Source of the DNA: Rutidosis leptorrhynchoides
Taxonomy: Eukaryota > Streptophyta > Magnoliopsida > Asterales > Asteraceae
Reading direction: 5' to 3'
DNA: 64,000 nucleotides
NCBI RefSeq assembly: GCF_046630445.1
Contig: NC_092334.1
Location: forward strand, 194,440,001-194,504,000
The position numbers were made by a program, and so were the translations under genes. Below are positions 1 to 13,451 of this stretch, in pieces. Numbering within the stretch: position 1 is the first letter of the stretch; the number at the start of each line of letters is the position of its first letter. Below the pieces are notes generated by a model that was given only the letters and a program-made list of their open reading frames with translations, was not told where the DNA came from and did no database searches.

Positions 1-1340
1 TTTAATGTTGCGCATAATCTGTTTATAAAGGTGGATCACAAGATTTCAGTTGTTTCATCCAGAAACGTTTATCAAAATATTCTACAAGATTGAGCACCCT
101 GGTAACTAAACTTTAACGTTATAATAAATACCCCTGTTTTAACATACATGCAACCAACATGTACAATACACGCAATTCAACGTGTACTAAACTCAAATAG
201 CATACGTCTATTTTATAGTTCAGGCTAGGGTTTCTATACCTGGAACAGACAGGGATGTCAAGCCCTATGGATCCATATATAACTACGCATGCCCACCAGT
301 TCTTATAACCGGCAGTTACTAGTTACCAAAGCTAAGGGATTTTCGGTTCAAACTCGTTGTAGAATTTAGTATATACTTGTATCCATTGCGTTTAAAATAA
401 AGTGCATGTATTCTCAGGCCAAAAATATAGATTGCAAAAGCAATTAAAAGGGGAGCAAATGAAACTCATCTTAGCAGCACATAAGGTCATTCATCGAAAT
501 ATGACCGAAACTCGAAATGCAAAGTAACCATAGATTTCAACCTAGAGAACATATGTTGGTCAATAAATGTCTAACAAGCTAGGTCGGGTCATAGTGTATC
601 ACAATCCTGATGCTCGTGTATCACAATCCTAATGCTCGAAACCGATATGCAAAAGTTAACAAAAGTCATCTCAAAAAGTCAACTTTGACAATTTGTTTAA
701 CAAAACGAGACGTGTCTTATATAAGAGTTCATTTATTCGATTAGTAATATTTGAAAATCCAATTTATCAATCTTATAAACAAGTTGTTTAAATATTAATT
801 GCAGATTCAAAAACAATTTCAATTATCGTAAATTATAATTCAGTTGACCATATCTTTTAATTCGTTCACCGAAATCACGCGATTTCTAAATGAAAAGTTA
901 TTAATTTTTTGCCAGCTCTCCAATAACATGCATATCATATACCTTATATCAGTAGTATATGTATTAAATTCGTGATTCATCATAAACTATCTAACGACAA
1001 AATTAAAGCATACAAGCGTGCATAAACATATATACTCGAGCACTAGACATGGATACACTATTAATATATAAAAGATAAGATATAAATGCTTACGTATCAA
1101 TATTGTGATTCAATATTGCAGGAAAGTGCATAGACATAACGGAGATGATAAACACTAGTTTGACTCACGAGCAATACCCTCTATCCATACCCATAACTTC
1201 CATAGCTATAACCCATAATTTCCTTAGCTCTATCCCTCTCGAAAAACCCATTTTAGAAAACATGCGAGCAAAACCTCGTCGTAATATTTTATGTAATAAT
1301 AATACTAATAATAATAATGCAACTTAATAATAATACTAAG

Positions 1341-1458
<118 letters not shown>

Positions 1459-2243
1459 TATATATATATATATTGAGAGAGTAGAGAGATATTTGTGTGT
1501 GTTTGCTCTAGCAAAAACCGTCGAATTTATAGAAGTGGCCTGCCTTCAGACCCCATGCGATCGCATGGTTTCTGTGTGTAATGGCCATGTGATCGCATGG
1601 CCTAGGATACCAGCTCATTTCCTTTTTGTTTGCTAGTTCGTTGACATAATATTTAAATATATATATGTAATATATATAATTTATATTAATTAATTATATA
1701 TTATATTATATTCTCGTGCATAGTTGATTTGTAATTTTTGTTCCGATGACTCGTACGTTGTCACTCGACTTATGTCCCGGTTCCGGTTTTTCGAACGTTA
1801 CTTCGTACTCTTTAATAACTTGTATTTTACGTTTCGCGACGTGTACCTTTGTCAAAATATAGACTTATATTACCAATAACTATATTACCCGAAGTGTATC
1901 TTGTACGTTCGAGTGTTTTGGTCATTTGCGTCTATAAATTAACGTCTTAATATATAATAATATTATTTTAAATTAAAACGTTTTATATCTAAGCTAATAT
2001 TAAATTTTATAACATTTGTAAAATATACATACATTTTCATTTTGAAATAGTATTTTACTGTAGCAAATAGTAGTTTTTGAAAACACTGTAGCTTTTCGGG
2101 TACTGTAGCAATTCGAAAATACTGTAGCAAATTAGTGTTTTACTTGTTCTTCTTAAACGTTTTAGTTAACTTATCTAAATATCAATCAAATCAATAAACG
2201 AATTTTACTATCGTTTACTAAATAACTTGAAATTATATATATG

Positions 2244-2384
<141 letters not shown>

Positions 2385-2549
2385 TTACAAATAGATGTTC
2401 GTGAATCGTCGGTCAGTAGTCAAAGGTTAACTGAATATATAACATTAGATCAAAAAATTTGAGAATCAATATTACAGACCTTGCTTATCTTGTCGAAATT
2501 ATATAAAGATTAAGTTTTAAATTTGGTCAGAAATTTCTGGATCGTCACA

Positions 2550-2584
2550 GTACCTACCCGTTATAGAAATTTCGTCCCGAATTT
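2550..2584 (-). promoter_or_regulatory. Polypurine tract plus adjacent palindrome of the left gypsy-type element
   Basis: On the minus strand the sequence TAACGGGTAGGTAC abuts the LTR and would prime plus-strand DNA synthesis. Next to it is the near-palindrome AAATTTCGTCCCGAATTT (2567-2584), which is a full palindrome in the three other gypsy elements; here one base is missing. Confidence 0.7.
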
Positions 2585-4640
2585 TGATTGGGATAGTCAT
2601 GGCTAACAATAAGTATTTTTTCATGACTCCTATGAGTTGAAAAAGTAGAGTTTTATCACCATTGAGTAATATAGATAAAACAATTCAATCATGCGAAGAG
2701 TACGAATGAAACTATCACAAAAGAGTGAAATGAGAAAAGTAAAGTTTCGTCATATCTTTTGACGTAGATAGAGTTGATTTCTGGAATATAAGGGATTTAG
2801 AGAAGATCTTTGTAATAAGATCTGGTTCTTCGATAATTAAGTAAATTAGGATCCTCTTTGGTTAAATGCGATAATCGATTTCGATTGCTCTGTCGGATAT
2901 TTTACTATAAATTCACCCCCTTCGTTTTCTTATTTCCACAGCTCACTCCTTCTATTCTTTCTTCATCAATTTATACTTTAAAGCATCCGTCAATATGCTC
3001 CATCCAGTTCTGCTTCTTGATATACTCCTAACTTTCATATCTGTCATTCTTCTTTTTCATCAGCCACTGAAAGAATCTATTTACTTCTACTATACTCTTG
3101 GTTTTATAGTGTTTTTAGTCCTCCCATGTCTTTATATTGCTATATGCATCGATATATACGGTTTATAATTCCTGGGTTGTTGTTGGGTTTTATATCTTCC
3201 CTTATATTTCGATGTCTCTGCTTCTGTCTTTTTATAATCATTGACATCCACCGTTAATGCTCTCTTCTATTTGCTGCGATTTATACTCCCATTTCTATTT
3301 CAGAGCTTCATGCTTTTGTTTTCTCTTCGCAAGTAATAGTCCAGAATTCGTAGGTATGGAGTTTCGAATAAACATGGCTAATGTTCTAAGAGAGAAATTG
3401 TAATAGCACGATCTTGATTGGTTAAATTACCAGAATTCAAGAGAAAAGATAGAACTATCAAGAAATTATGTTCTTGATATGTTTATATACTAGATAGAGT
3501 GTATGAGTCGTGTAACATGGTACATGATGACGTTATGATATGTGAATCATCACGTTCCATTAGAAACTCATCATGACTTACTGTAATATAATCACATTGA
3601 TCAAGTGTCATTATATTATACTAACTCATGCTTCAATTCCCAACACTACTTCAAAAATATTCATATTTTAAATTCGAATTTTTCAGATTTTAGAAACTAC
3701 AACAGTTTCCTTTATGATGTAACACTGATAGCGCGAAGAGATAAATGATTTCAGATAAGAATGGTTATGAAAATATCTTCAGAAATATCGAGGATCTTTT
3801 TAATGAAAGATACGATGATATTTTAGAATTTCTAATATCGAAAGATGATAAAGAAGATTTGTCCGTAAAGATTTAGAGTCAGGAGCAAGGTATTCGTTAA
3901 TGACTTCGGCAGATACTGAATCATTTGGATTCTTTGAAGGCAGGTTTAATCTTTGTGATTTGTCCACAGCCTCCTTCATGGTTTGCTCAATCCGTTTTTC
4001 AGTTCCAAACCTTCTATTTTTCTGAGCTTTGCCAACACATTATTCTTTATCATCAAACTTTTGACTGTTAAGGTCGTTTAAAGTTTTTGCTGCATCATCA
4101 GCATTTTTCCAAAATTCGGAGAACTAGTTCGCAGTTTAGGATGTTTTTCAGAAACTTCACATTCGAAGTGTGTAAGTCTAGGAGATAGACGTTATATGTA
4201 CATATATAACTGTTGGCGTAGAATTGCTGGAAAATTCGAGAATAATGATTGAAGCTTTTTGGTATGACAATTACCATTACAAGATGCACATGAGTACATG
4301 ATAGGGTTTCAATGAATATAATGATTTTTCTGAAAGTTAAAGATCAATGATGTTGCTGGTAAGTTTACTGCTAATGTGGTGGAATATAAACGGTTCCCCG
4401 GTAACGATGACGAAAAGAGGAAACGTATATATCACGGTTATAATAAGGCTTATTCGGATGAAAAGTTGAAGTTGATTTACTGAATCAGAATCGAAGAATG
4501 TAATATATTAATTGTGAATTTATATATCTCTCGGGTATTAACTACCCGTTAAAAGTTTTACAAGTAATATTTTGTACCAGAGAATTTTATTACAGTCTTT
4601 ATGAAAATATATGTATGTATATTTTTTTCCAGATATAATA
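2585..4640 (-). other. Non-coding internal remnant of the left gypsy-type element
   Basis: No gag or pol coding sequence is recognisable over 2 kb. The motif CGGGTATTAACTACCCGTTA at 4532-4551 matches the leader motif of the other two minus-strand gypsy elements (18054-18075 and 63257-63278), so this looks like retained leader DNA. No matching 5' LTR follows on the right, so the element is truncated or was always non-autonomous. Confidence 0.55.
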
Positions 4641-4670
4641 CAGATTTAATGAGTTAATATCATATTAAGC

Positions 4671-5344
4671 TCATTTAATTTCCGTCCACACCACTTTTTT
4701 ACATCTCACTTTCTTTTTCCCTTTTCCTCTCGGTTCACTTTCACCTCCGTCTTCAATTTCTTCGTGTTGAGTTTCTGGAACTGCTTCAATATCTTCATCA
4801 TCGGATTTGGTATCCGTTGGAATTTGTGTAGGAACTCGGTTTGGAAAGATATGTAGTCGAATTGTTGGACGAGTTTGTTATTGAGGAAATTGTTGTTGTT
4901 GAGGATATTGTAATTGTTGATAAGGTTGATTAACGTATTGTTGTTGGGGAGGATAATTGGTGTATTGTTGAGTAGGATTAAAAGCGGGTGACTGAGATGC
5001 GTATGAGGCAAATCCCATGCCTTGATTCGGGTTGGAAGATGACCCGGAAGGTGAGTTGAACATTTGGTTTTCAAGTAGTGTTTGAAAAAAATCATTACTT
5101 CGTTGAGTGTCGATAACTTGCTCGTTCGGTTTGTTTTGGGTTTTTTTCGATGATGATTATTTAGGCGTTTTGAATGTAGATTAGATGAAAGTGTTGGGAG
5201 TGTTGTGTTGAGTGTAATAAAGTTGTTGGTTGGGAGTGTTGGAGTAAATAAAATTGTTGAAAGTGAGATAGATATATAGAGTAATAAATGAGAAAAAGAA
5301 AAAAAATTCAACCAAACTAGCCGTTTGGTTTTTGCAACGGTCAA
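4671..5344 (-). pseudogene. PIF/Harbinger-like SANT/trihelix protein, N-terminal fragment
   Basis: The minus strand encodes a Gln/Asn/Pro-rich stretch beginning MFNSPSGSSSNPNQ (start 5063) that is cut by a TAA at 4878 and continues in the same frame as an acidic segment (TKSDDEDIEAVPETQHEE), a basic patch (RGKGKKKVRCKK) and VVWTEIK before a TGA at 4671-4673. A Gln-rich N-terminus, then basic residues, then a W-T-E start of a SANT/trihelix helix is the layout of the DNA-binding ORF of plant PIF/Harbinger transposons. The helix is truncated. Upstream is CT-rich, UTR-like sequence. The stop in the Gln run fits CAA to TAA. Family assignment is from recollected resemblance. Confidence 0.45.
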
Positions 5345-5389
5345 AAAACAGAAAGAAAAACAAATTTTACGCCCTAAATTATGCTACTG

Positions 5390-5535
5390 GAAGAAAAGGA
5401 GGAGGGCGATGGACACGAGGGCGATGGAGGGCAGCTGAGGGCGGCAGGATTGCCATCGGCGCTCTCGGAGGGAGGAATTGAAGGTGGGGTGGAGGGCGTG
5501 GCGTTGGAAATGGTCTTGAAGGATGTGAATTATTA
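5390..5535. repeat. GC-rich block with repeated GAGGGCGATGG-type units
   Basis: This abruptly GC-rich stretch repeats gagggc(g)atgg and gagggcg several times between the Harbinger-like fragment and the dirigent promoter. It may be the terminal region of the Harbinger-like element. I could not find a matching inverted terminus to the left. Confidence 0.45.
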
Positions 5536-5610
5536 AACCTTAGAACTCATCCTCTAATTATATCACAAGTATAATTACAACATTTATTTTTGTATTTATA
5601 TGCTCCATAA

Positions 5611-6252
<642 letters not shown>

Positions 6253-6488
6253 ATCCGATTTCAGTTTTACTATTGAAGTTGAAGTGTTTTAGTTTTTTGA
6301 TCATGTGTTGGTAGACGCTAAATGATGAAATATATTCTACGGATCGAGTACGTTTGTTATTGTAGTTGGAAGCTATATTAGAGAGTAGTCTCTAGTTTGT
6401 ACTATGTTGTGTCAGTTGTTTCGAGACTTGTTAGGTATATTATATTATACTCGTGCATGGTTCGAGTAGGTTGCTTACCTCATAACAA

Positions 6489-6502
6489 AATAAAAGAATA
6501 AA
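6489..6502 (+). terminator. Poly(A) signals after the dirigent gene
   Basis: Two AATAAA hexamers (6489-6494 and 6497-6502) sit about 240 bp after the stop codon, a plausible 3' UTR length. Confidence 0.5.
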
Positions 6503-6704
6503 TAGTCGAAAAAGACGTGAGAAGGTATATTACATTTATTAACAAGCAGTGACACTTTCAGTTGGAAGCTTTATTAGACACTTACAAGTAAGCAAGGTTA
6601 AAAATGACGTGAGAAGGGTTAATATAGTTCAGTGTTGATTGAAAAGAATTATTTAATTTAATCAAATATAATTTAATTGAATTTTGGAAGATTGAATGAG
6701 CCGG

Positions 6705-7800
6705 TTTTTTTTTTTTTTTTTTGGCAAAAAAACGATAACATTAAAACACAGTCTTTTCATCAATAGATGAAAAAGACGAACAAAGAGACAATCGAACCAA
6801 AAGCACTACAAGGCTCGGGGAAAAAAAACACGAACCATATCACTAAATAAAGTGCAAAAGCTAACTAAGCCCGAGCATTCAGCAACTGAATCAATAAAAC
6901 GATCCTAGAACACAATCAAAATCAAGAACCGATACAAAAACACAAATCAAACCAAACAATGACAAAGAACACAAAACCGATCATAAACTACCTCACAACC
7001 GCCTTACCTTTCCGAGTCTTTATGATAGGCTTAACAACCACACCGTCAACCTCTAAACGATTAAATTTCTTGCCCGCCCGATTTTCAATCTCGTAAGAAG
7101 AAACCTTTGCTGAAGAGTTACCAATCCTAATACCATGTACGGAAGGAGGGAGCCAACCTTCCTTCTGAAGACCCTAAAAAAAAAACCAATGTTGCGATCC
7201 ACTTCAACAACATAAACATCATCGGGGGTCCCCAATCATTACCCGAATTTAAATCCAAGGAACCTTTTTTGACTGATCCTTCTAAAATACCAGACCCGCT
7301 ATTGTCTGGCATGATTTTGTCATCTTCAACTCCAATCACACAATCATTAACCTTATTTTTCTTTTGTTGATCTTTCATCTTATTCTTAGACACATCATTA
7401 TTTCCCACGCCACTATCTAAAATAGTAGCAGTGGCACCCTCGGGAGAGTTTACAGAATCATTCAAACCAAATTCAGTGGCACCCTTGGAACATTTATTCA
7501 AAATAGTAGGAGTGACCACTTCAGAACTATTAGCCACATCATGATCATGCAAAACAAAAGATGTGTTACCCTTGGAACTTGTCCCCACATTCGAACATGA
7601 TAGTGTAAACTCAATTGTATCTACCTTACTCTTCAATTTCACATTAGCATTTTTTGAAGAGCTAATAACAGAATTGAGGGAAGGAGAATTAACATGGCTG
7701 TTACTCAATTTGTATGACTCCAAACAATACTTCTGTGCACTATTAGAAACTAAAGGTAAGTTGTTCACGGCATTTTTCTCACGTTTCATGAAAGTGTGAA
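6705..7800 (-). mobile_element. 5'-truncated ORF1-only LINE copy
   Basis: An 18-bp T run at 6705-6722 is the poly(A) tail on the minus strand. Just inside it are the hairpin TTCATC/GATGAA and the text GAGCCTTG.AGTGC, both shared with the plus-strand copy ending at 27810. No clear target duplication was found. The element ends after the ORF1 C-terminus with no endonuclease or reverse transcriptase ORF. Confidence 0.8.
6988..7789 (-). pseudogene. LINE ORF1 C-terminal region
   Basis: The minus strand codes for a Ser/Asn-rich linker (from MKREKNAVNN) and, after a frameshift near 7160-7230, a conserved C-terminal block (EGWLPPSVHGIRIG, SAKVSSYEIENR, VDGVVVKPIIKTRKGK) ending at TAG 6988-6990. The same block ends the plus-strand copy at 27539. 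The N-terminal RRM is missing because of 5' truncation. It is probably the RNA-binding protein of an L1-type element. Confidence 0.7.
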
Positions 7801-8008
7801 TTTTCTTGTTACAATTATAAGTGGGTAAATGATTATTTATATTTATTATTTATAAGTGTGATAGTCATTTACTCACGTTTTTTAATATGAAATACAGAGT
7901 AATATGTATCTTTTGAAGTTCAGGCTTTTAAGTGTGTACTATAAGAAGAGAAGTTCACGCTTTTAAATGTTTATTTGAGTAAAAGTTTAAAATTTTTAAG
8001 TGTATACT

Positions 8009-8082
<74 letters not shown>

Positions 8083-8107
8083 CTATTATTATTATTATTT
8101 TACAGCG
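7801..8107. other. Intergenic stretch with (ATT)n microsatellite
   Basis: Nothing coding is seen. ATT repeats fill 8010-8100 next to the copia insertion site. Confidence 0.8.
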
Positions 8108-8112
8108 ATTGG

Positions 8113-8299
8113 TATGTGATATTAAAAATAATTCCACACATATGTGGGATGTATTTCATTGACTTATATACACAATACAAAAAGAGATAAAAGGAAATAC
8201 ATCAAAGGATTCCTATACTTAAGGATCAAGAAAAAATATATTCTTAAACTAATCTCAATGGATATGGAAATAAATACAAATCATATTTATCTCCTAATA
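8113..8299 (-). repeat. Copia 3' LTR
   Basis: On the element strand it begins TATTAGGAGAT and ends ATCACATA, so the ends are TA...TA and not TG...CA. The limits are fixed by the ATTGG duplication outside and by the PBS and polypurine tract inside. Confidence 0.93.
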
Positions 8300-8328
8300 C
8301 CTCCCCCCCCCCCCCCCCCCCCCCAAGC
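8300..8328 (-). promoter_or_regulatory. Copia polypurine tract with a 22-bp G run
   Basis: On the minus strand a run of 22 G (8303-8324) followed by AGG abuts the 3' LTR. Priming of plus-strand synthesis here is expected. The pol reading frame runs into it, giving a poly-Gly tail. The homopolymer is probably a slippage expansion. Confidence 0.8.
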
Positions 8329-10850
8329 GAAGTGGCGGAGGACCAACACGTAGCTTGGTGCGAAAGGACTCGAACAATGGTCGTGGTAGACTCTTCGTAA
8401 AAATATCAGCAAGCTGAAGTTGCGTAGGAACAAACTTGGTGTATAGACGACCAGAGGCAACCAATTCACGAATGAAGTGATAATCAATGTCAATATGCTT
8501 CGATCTTTTATGAGAAACAGGATTTTGACTTAAAAAGAGAGCACTCTTATTGTCACATAGAATAGTAGGTCGATCCGAAGGTAAAACGTGAAGCTCTCGG
8601 AGAAGATGAGTAATCCATACAATTTCAGCAGCAGTATTCGCAAGTGCACGATACTCAGATTCGCAGCTAGACCGAGATACTGTAGGTTGTTTCTTAGCAC
8701 TCCAAGACACAAGATTACCACCAAGAAAAATAGAATAACCATAAGTAGACCTTCGGGTTTCAATACATCGTGCCCAATCCGCATCAGAATAACCAAGCAA
8801 GGTAGGAGTTGGTGAGTGAAGAAAAACAAGTCCGTAAGAAATGGTACCCTTTACATACCGAATAATACCTTTCACTGCCTGATAATAATCAATGGTAGGA
8901 GCGTGAAGAAACTGACTCACTTGATTGACGGCATATGAGAGATCAGGTCGAGTAATGGTGAGATACTGCAACGCACCAACCAGAGATCGAAATAATGTTT
9001 GATCCGTGAATGGTGTGCCTTGAGAAGAAAAATTCTCGAATGTAGCCAAAGGAGTAGCCGCAGGTTTAGAATCAAGTAACTTAGATCGATTCAAGATATC
9101 ATGCGCATACTTAGACTGACTTAAAAATAAACCAGACTCCGTATAAAGAACTTCGAGACCAAGAAAATAACTTAGTTTACCGAGATCTTTGATAGCAAAC
9201 TCTTTGTGTAATCGGTAGATAAATCTTCGAATGGTAGGTGCATGATTTACTGTGAGAATGATGTCATCAACGTAAACCAGCAGGTATAATATGCACGTTC
9301 TATGTTTGTAAACAAAGAGAGAAGGATCGGCATGACTACAAGAGAAGCCAAGTGTAGTAAGAAAAGCATGTAGCCTTTGAAACCAAGCCCTTGGAGCTTG
9401 TTTGAGCCCATAGAGAGCTTTCTTAAGCCGACACACATGATTAGGAAACTGCGCATCAATAAATCCCGGAGGTTGATCCATAAATACGGTTTCATTAAGA
9501 TGCCCGTTGAGGAATAACATCCAACTGATGAAGTGGCCATTTGTGTAGAGTCGCAAAGGAAAGAACAATGTGAACTGTTGAAGCTTTAACAACCGGACTA
9601 AAAGTAGCAGAGTAATCAAGACCAGGAACTTGGGTAAATCCTTGAGCAACAAGACGTGCTTTTAGACGATCAATCGTACCATCTGCGTGATACTTGGTGC
9701 GAAATACCCATTTAGATCCAACAATATTTTCGTGTTTTGGTCTTGGAACTAGATCCCATGTTTGATTATGATGAAGTGCATGCATTTCTTCTTTCATAGA
9801 AGCAAACCATTTAGGATGTTTTGCTGTAGACTTAAAACCCTTAGGTTCAGAAGTAGCGAGTAAGACACGGTGAAGAGGAGAAGACTGTAGATGGGCAAAA
9901 TCAACAATATGCTTGCGTTTAAAAATACACGACTTAGAGCGAGTATGCATGGGATGAGTAGGTGCCACAGAAACTACATCAGGAGGTGTGTCTGAAGTGC
10001 CACAATCAGATGGATTTGAAACCGAAGTATCTGATTCAGATGTAATGGAAATCGTAGGTGGTGGTGCATCTTCAGGACAAAGAGAATACGAGGTGACATC
10101 TGATGATGAGGTATGCGGCACATCAGTCGTGGTAGAAAAAGATGGAGTGACATGTGCATGATCATTATAGTTAGAAAATGCAAGCACACTAAGATCCACA
10201 GAAGGCAATACCTCTGAGTAAGGAAACGAAGACTCGTCAAACTGTGCATGACGAGTAATGTAAGTGCGTTCGGATGAAAGATCCAAACAATGATAACCTT
10301 TGTAGTTTGAGCTATAACCGATGAAGACACATTCAATACTGCGAGGAGCTAATTTGTGAGGAGCGTAGTCACGTAAGTACGGAAAAACACGACACCCAAA
10401 TGTACGTATAATATCATAATTTGGTATAGTACCAAATAATAGCTCCTAAGGAGACTTGTTTTCCAGAATAGGGGAGGGCAGCCGATTGATGATGAAAGCA
10501 GCAGAACTAAAAGCATCAGTCCATAAAGCAGCCGGTGTGTGTGCATGAAACATCATCGCGAGCCCTGTTTCTATAATGTGTTGATGTTTGCGCTCAGCTC
10601 TACTATTTTGCTGAGGTGTGTAGGGACACGAGATGCGAAGATGGGTGCCATTGTTGGTAAGTAAGGCACTAACATTCGAGTTTAAGAACTCAGTACCTCC
10701 ATCACTTTGAAATACTTTGATTTTGCAGGAAAATTGAGTTTGAACAAGTCGTACAAACGCATCAAAAACCCCAAAAAATTCTGATTTAGTCTTGAGAGGA
10801 TAGAACCAAGTAAATCGTGAGAAACCATCAATAAAAATGGCATAATATCG
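8300..10850 (-). pseudogene. Copia pol: integrase core, reverse transcriptase, RNase H
   Basis: Integrase core: YAIFIDGFSRFTWFYPLK carries the first Asp, FQSDGGTEF the second and PYTPQQNSRAERKH the Glu, so the DDE triad is intact. An in-frame TAG interrupts near 10443 (at KSP*ELLF). RT follows: KARLVAQGFTQVPGLDY, a frameshift near 9500 best explained by a deletion of about 8 nt, then YGLKQAPRAWF and the catalytic YVDD. RNase H carries YSDADWA, CESEYRAL and LCDNKSA. The C-terminus runs into the poly-G tract. The 5' part of the integrase is 10.6 kb away at 21483, beyond the nested element. Confidence 0.92.
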
Positions 10851-11734
10851 ATAACTGTCATAACCCAACCTTAACCATAAGGACGAATACAATAACATAT
10901 GATTTCATCGTGAGGTATTGACCTCTATATGCGACATTTTTCAAAAACTGCATTCGTTTTTACAATACAAACCATAGCTTTTATTACAAATACAAGGTTT
11001 AAACAACTTAATAATGATTATCGTTTAGCGATAATCTTAGACTTACAAACTTTACATGTGATAATAACAATACGACCTCCAACATATTTTACATTACAAA
11101 TCCTCCGATATGCAGTTTTATTTTTGACACAAATATGCATACTCAAGATCTTGCTTAAATTCAACATGTTGCAGCGGAAGCTTTTAGTTATCACCTGAGA
11201 ATAAGCATGCTTAAAACGTCAACATAAAGTTGGTGAGATATAGGTTTAATGCCGGCAGCGTTATGAATATAGACCACAAGATTTCATATATAAACGTTTT
11301 AATAAAAATATTCTAAGTTGTTGAGCACTTGATAACCATACTTAACATTTAATCAACGTCCAAGTGTAGTCACCGAAACGAAGTACTGTGCAACCGTTGA
11401 ATACTGGTCATCCAGTCCGGTTGGGGTTGTCAGGCCCGATAGATCTATCAACAGGATTCGCGTTTATAATACCTCATGTAAATAGTAGTTACCAAGTTAC
11501 AGGGAAGTATGCCAGTGGTACAACTCAACGTAGAATATATATTTTTAATCACTTGTGTCCATAACGTAAATCATAAAATGCATGTATTCTCATCCCGAAA
11601 TATTTAGAGTTTAAAAGTGGGACTATATACTCACTTTTGTCTTGAAGGTATTTAACTCGACTTGGTCTCCGATAGATATCACGAACCTAACCATATATAT
11701 AATATATCAACATATTTTCTTTTCAAGTAATCGT

Positions 11735-11735
<1 letters not shown>

Positions 11736-11820
<85 letters not shown>
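11736..11820. repeat. (TA)n microsatellite in the 3' LTR
   Basis: About 85 bp of TA. The same site in the other LTR (19797-19838) has about 42 bp, so the tract length changed after insertion. Confidence 0.95.
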
Positions 11821-11821
<1 letters not shown>

Positions 11822-11939
11822 TTTTAATATTTTCTTAGTCCGTAGTTAGCAGTCCGATGTTAGTGGTCCACAATTAGTTGCTTAAATAAAATAAATAAAG
11901 ACCCCATCGTATTCGTATTGATCAGAATTAATCTTGACC

Positions 11940-12022
11940 CATGGTACCATGTTGTCAAATGACGTGTTACGTACATAAAGTATCGTGTTGTCAAATGACA
12001 TGTTGCGTACAATCATGAGGTC
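11940..12022 (-). promoter_or_regulatory. Tandem TGACG-containing repeat in the 3' LTR
   Basis: Two direct copies of GTTGTCAAATGACGTGTT, in slightly degenerate form, each followed by (G)CGTAC. TGACG is the core of as-1/bZIP sites and GTCAA on the other strand is a W-box core. A U3 enhancer role is inferred. Confidence 0.5.
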
Positions 12023-12869
12023 TTATGATTAATCTTCTCGTGTTGTTTACGGGTGGTCCTGAAATATATAAAATCAAATCATAAGTAAATATATATTAAA
12101 TATTATGTTAATTAGCCAAGATATGATTAATCCGATTTTGTCATAATATGATATATTACAGGTCTTGAAGTGTTTTTAAAAATCAAATTAGAAGGATCTA
12201 TTTAGTTTGCGAACAAGTTTGAAATCACTCAAACTATGTTCTTGTTGTTAAAATTTTATAACACAAAATAAGATAGCTATATAAATATGAATCGAATAAG
12301 GTTATGAATAAGGTTACTACCTCAAGTTACTTAGACAAAGCTACTGGAAAAGGTAAGAAAAATCTTGGAATCAAAAGAGTGGTGGAGTGGGATTGAAAGA
12401 TTGGAAGTAATCTCCTTGAAATCGGATGACTATATTGATACGTTCTTGAGTAGGTAAATGAAGAGAGATTAGGGAGTGAATTAACTTGAAAGAAAATTGG
12501 AAATGAAATTGTATGTGTGTGTGTGCAAAATAGCATGATTATGGGATGGATATATAGGAGATTTAGTTTGTTCTCTTGCACAAAAGTCACACATGAGGTT
12601 AAATGGCTGGTTCCCACATGTAACATCATGTCTAGTGGCTGATCATTGAAGTTTATTGTTGGTATATACCAATAGTAAATACGTATAGAAGCTGGGTATG
12701 ATACGGTTACATATACCCTAGATATACTTGTAGAAATTTTGAGGAATCGGAACGAGAATTCAAATATGGACGGGTTTATAACTGTAAAAGAGGCTCAAAA
12801 CTGGGCTTTTATTTTTGGGTCAAACCGGGCCAAAATAAAATTTTAAGACATTTTTAATAAAGCTCGACC

Positions 12870-12956
12870 CCAGCCAGGGGCTCTGCCCCTTGGACCCCGC
12901 CAGGGGTTGCCACCCCTTGGACCCCGCTTATCAGGGGCGCTGCCCCCGAACCCCCG
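12870..12956. repeat. GC-rich triple hairpin, 3' LTR copy
   Basis: Three consecutive inverted repeats: GGGGC-TCT-GCCCC, GGGGT-TGCC-ACCCC and GGGGC-GCT-GCCCC, separated by CTTGGACCCCGC-like spacers, in otherwise AT-rich LTR DNA. The fifth stem pair changes from C-G to T-A and back. Confidence 0.85.
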
Positions 12957-13451
12957 TCATAATCAAGATAAGTTCAAACAAGTGTGCACTCCACACTTCC
13001 CCAAACTTGTTTGATATTTATCAAGATTATTTTGGTTACAAATTAATCCCATTATACTTAAATCATATTGGTGACATAGATCACCAACACATTATATATT
13101 GTAAGTATATATGTCAAAGAATGTTACATATAGTTATCGTTTTGAAAACTTAAGTTAGTGGTCTCAAAGTATACTTATAACTCATTGTTGTTAGTTCACA
13201 ATGAAATGTTAAACCATCCTTAAATCATGTTAAATATGTATAGATATGTACATATACATAATTGTATAATTATCGTGTGTTATATAGTTCGTGATATCAT
13301 CGGTCAAATTGGACGGTCAAACATTGTGTGAAACTCTTTTCAAAAACATAAGTCTCAACAGTTTGGATTGCTTATCATGTTGGTAAGGTTTATTTTATGT
13401 AAATATTAATCTCATAAGTATAAAATGATCGGAAAAATCCGGGTCGTTATA

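Larger units (their letters stand above)
10856..13451 (-). repeat. Gypsy 3' LTR (2596 bp)
   Basis: On the plus strand it begins TGTCATAACCC and ends GGGTCGTTATA; the partner LTR ends GTTACA. Compared with the partner it lacks about 39 bp near 11350, has a longer AT run, and shows scattered substitutions of roughly one per cent. Confidence 0.93.

Noticed and set aside
7563-7799. Plus-strand ORFs opposite the LINE and retroelement coding regions (also 14289, 16499, 59340, 61921)
   Set aside because: They are antisense shadows of recognised coding sequence.
10929-11198. 89-99 aa ORFs at 10929 and 18920 that are nearly identical
   Set aside because: They are the two LTR copies of one element, in U5 DNA, antisense to the element.
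12890-13153. ORF reading MDPARGCHPLDPAY, repeated at 20916-21179
   Set aside because: It is the GC-rich triple hairpin of the LTR read as protein; both copies are LTR DNA.
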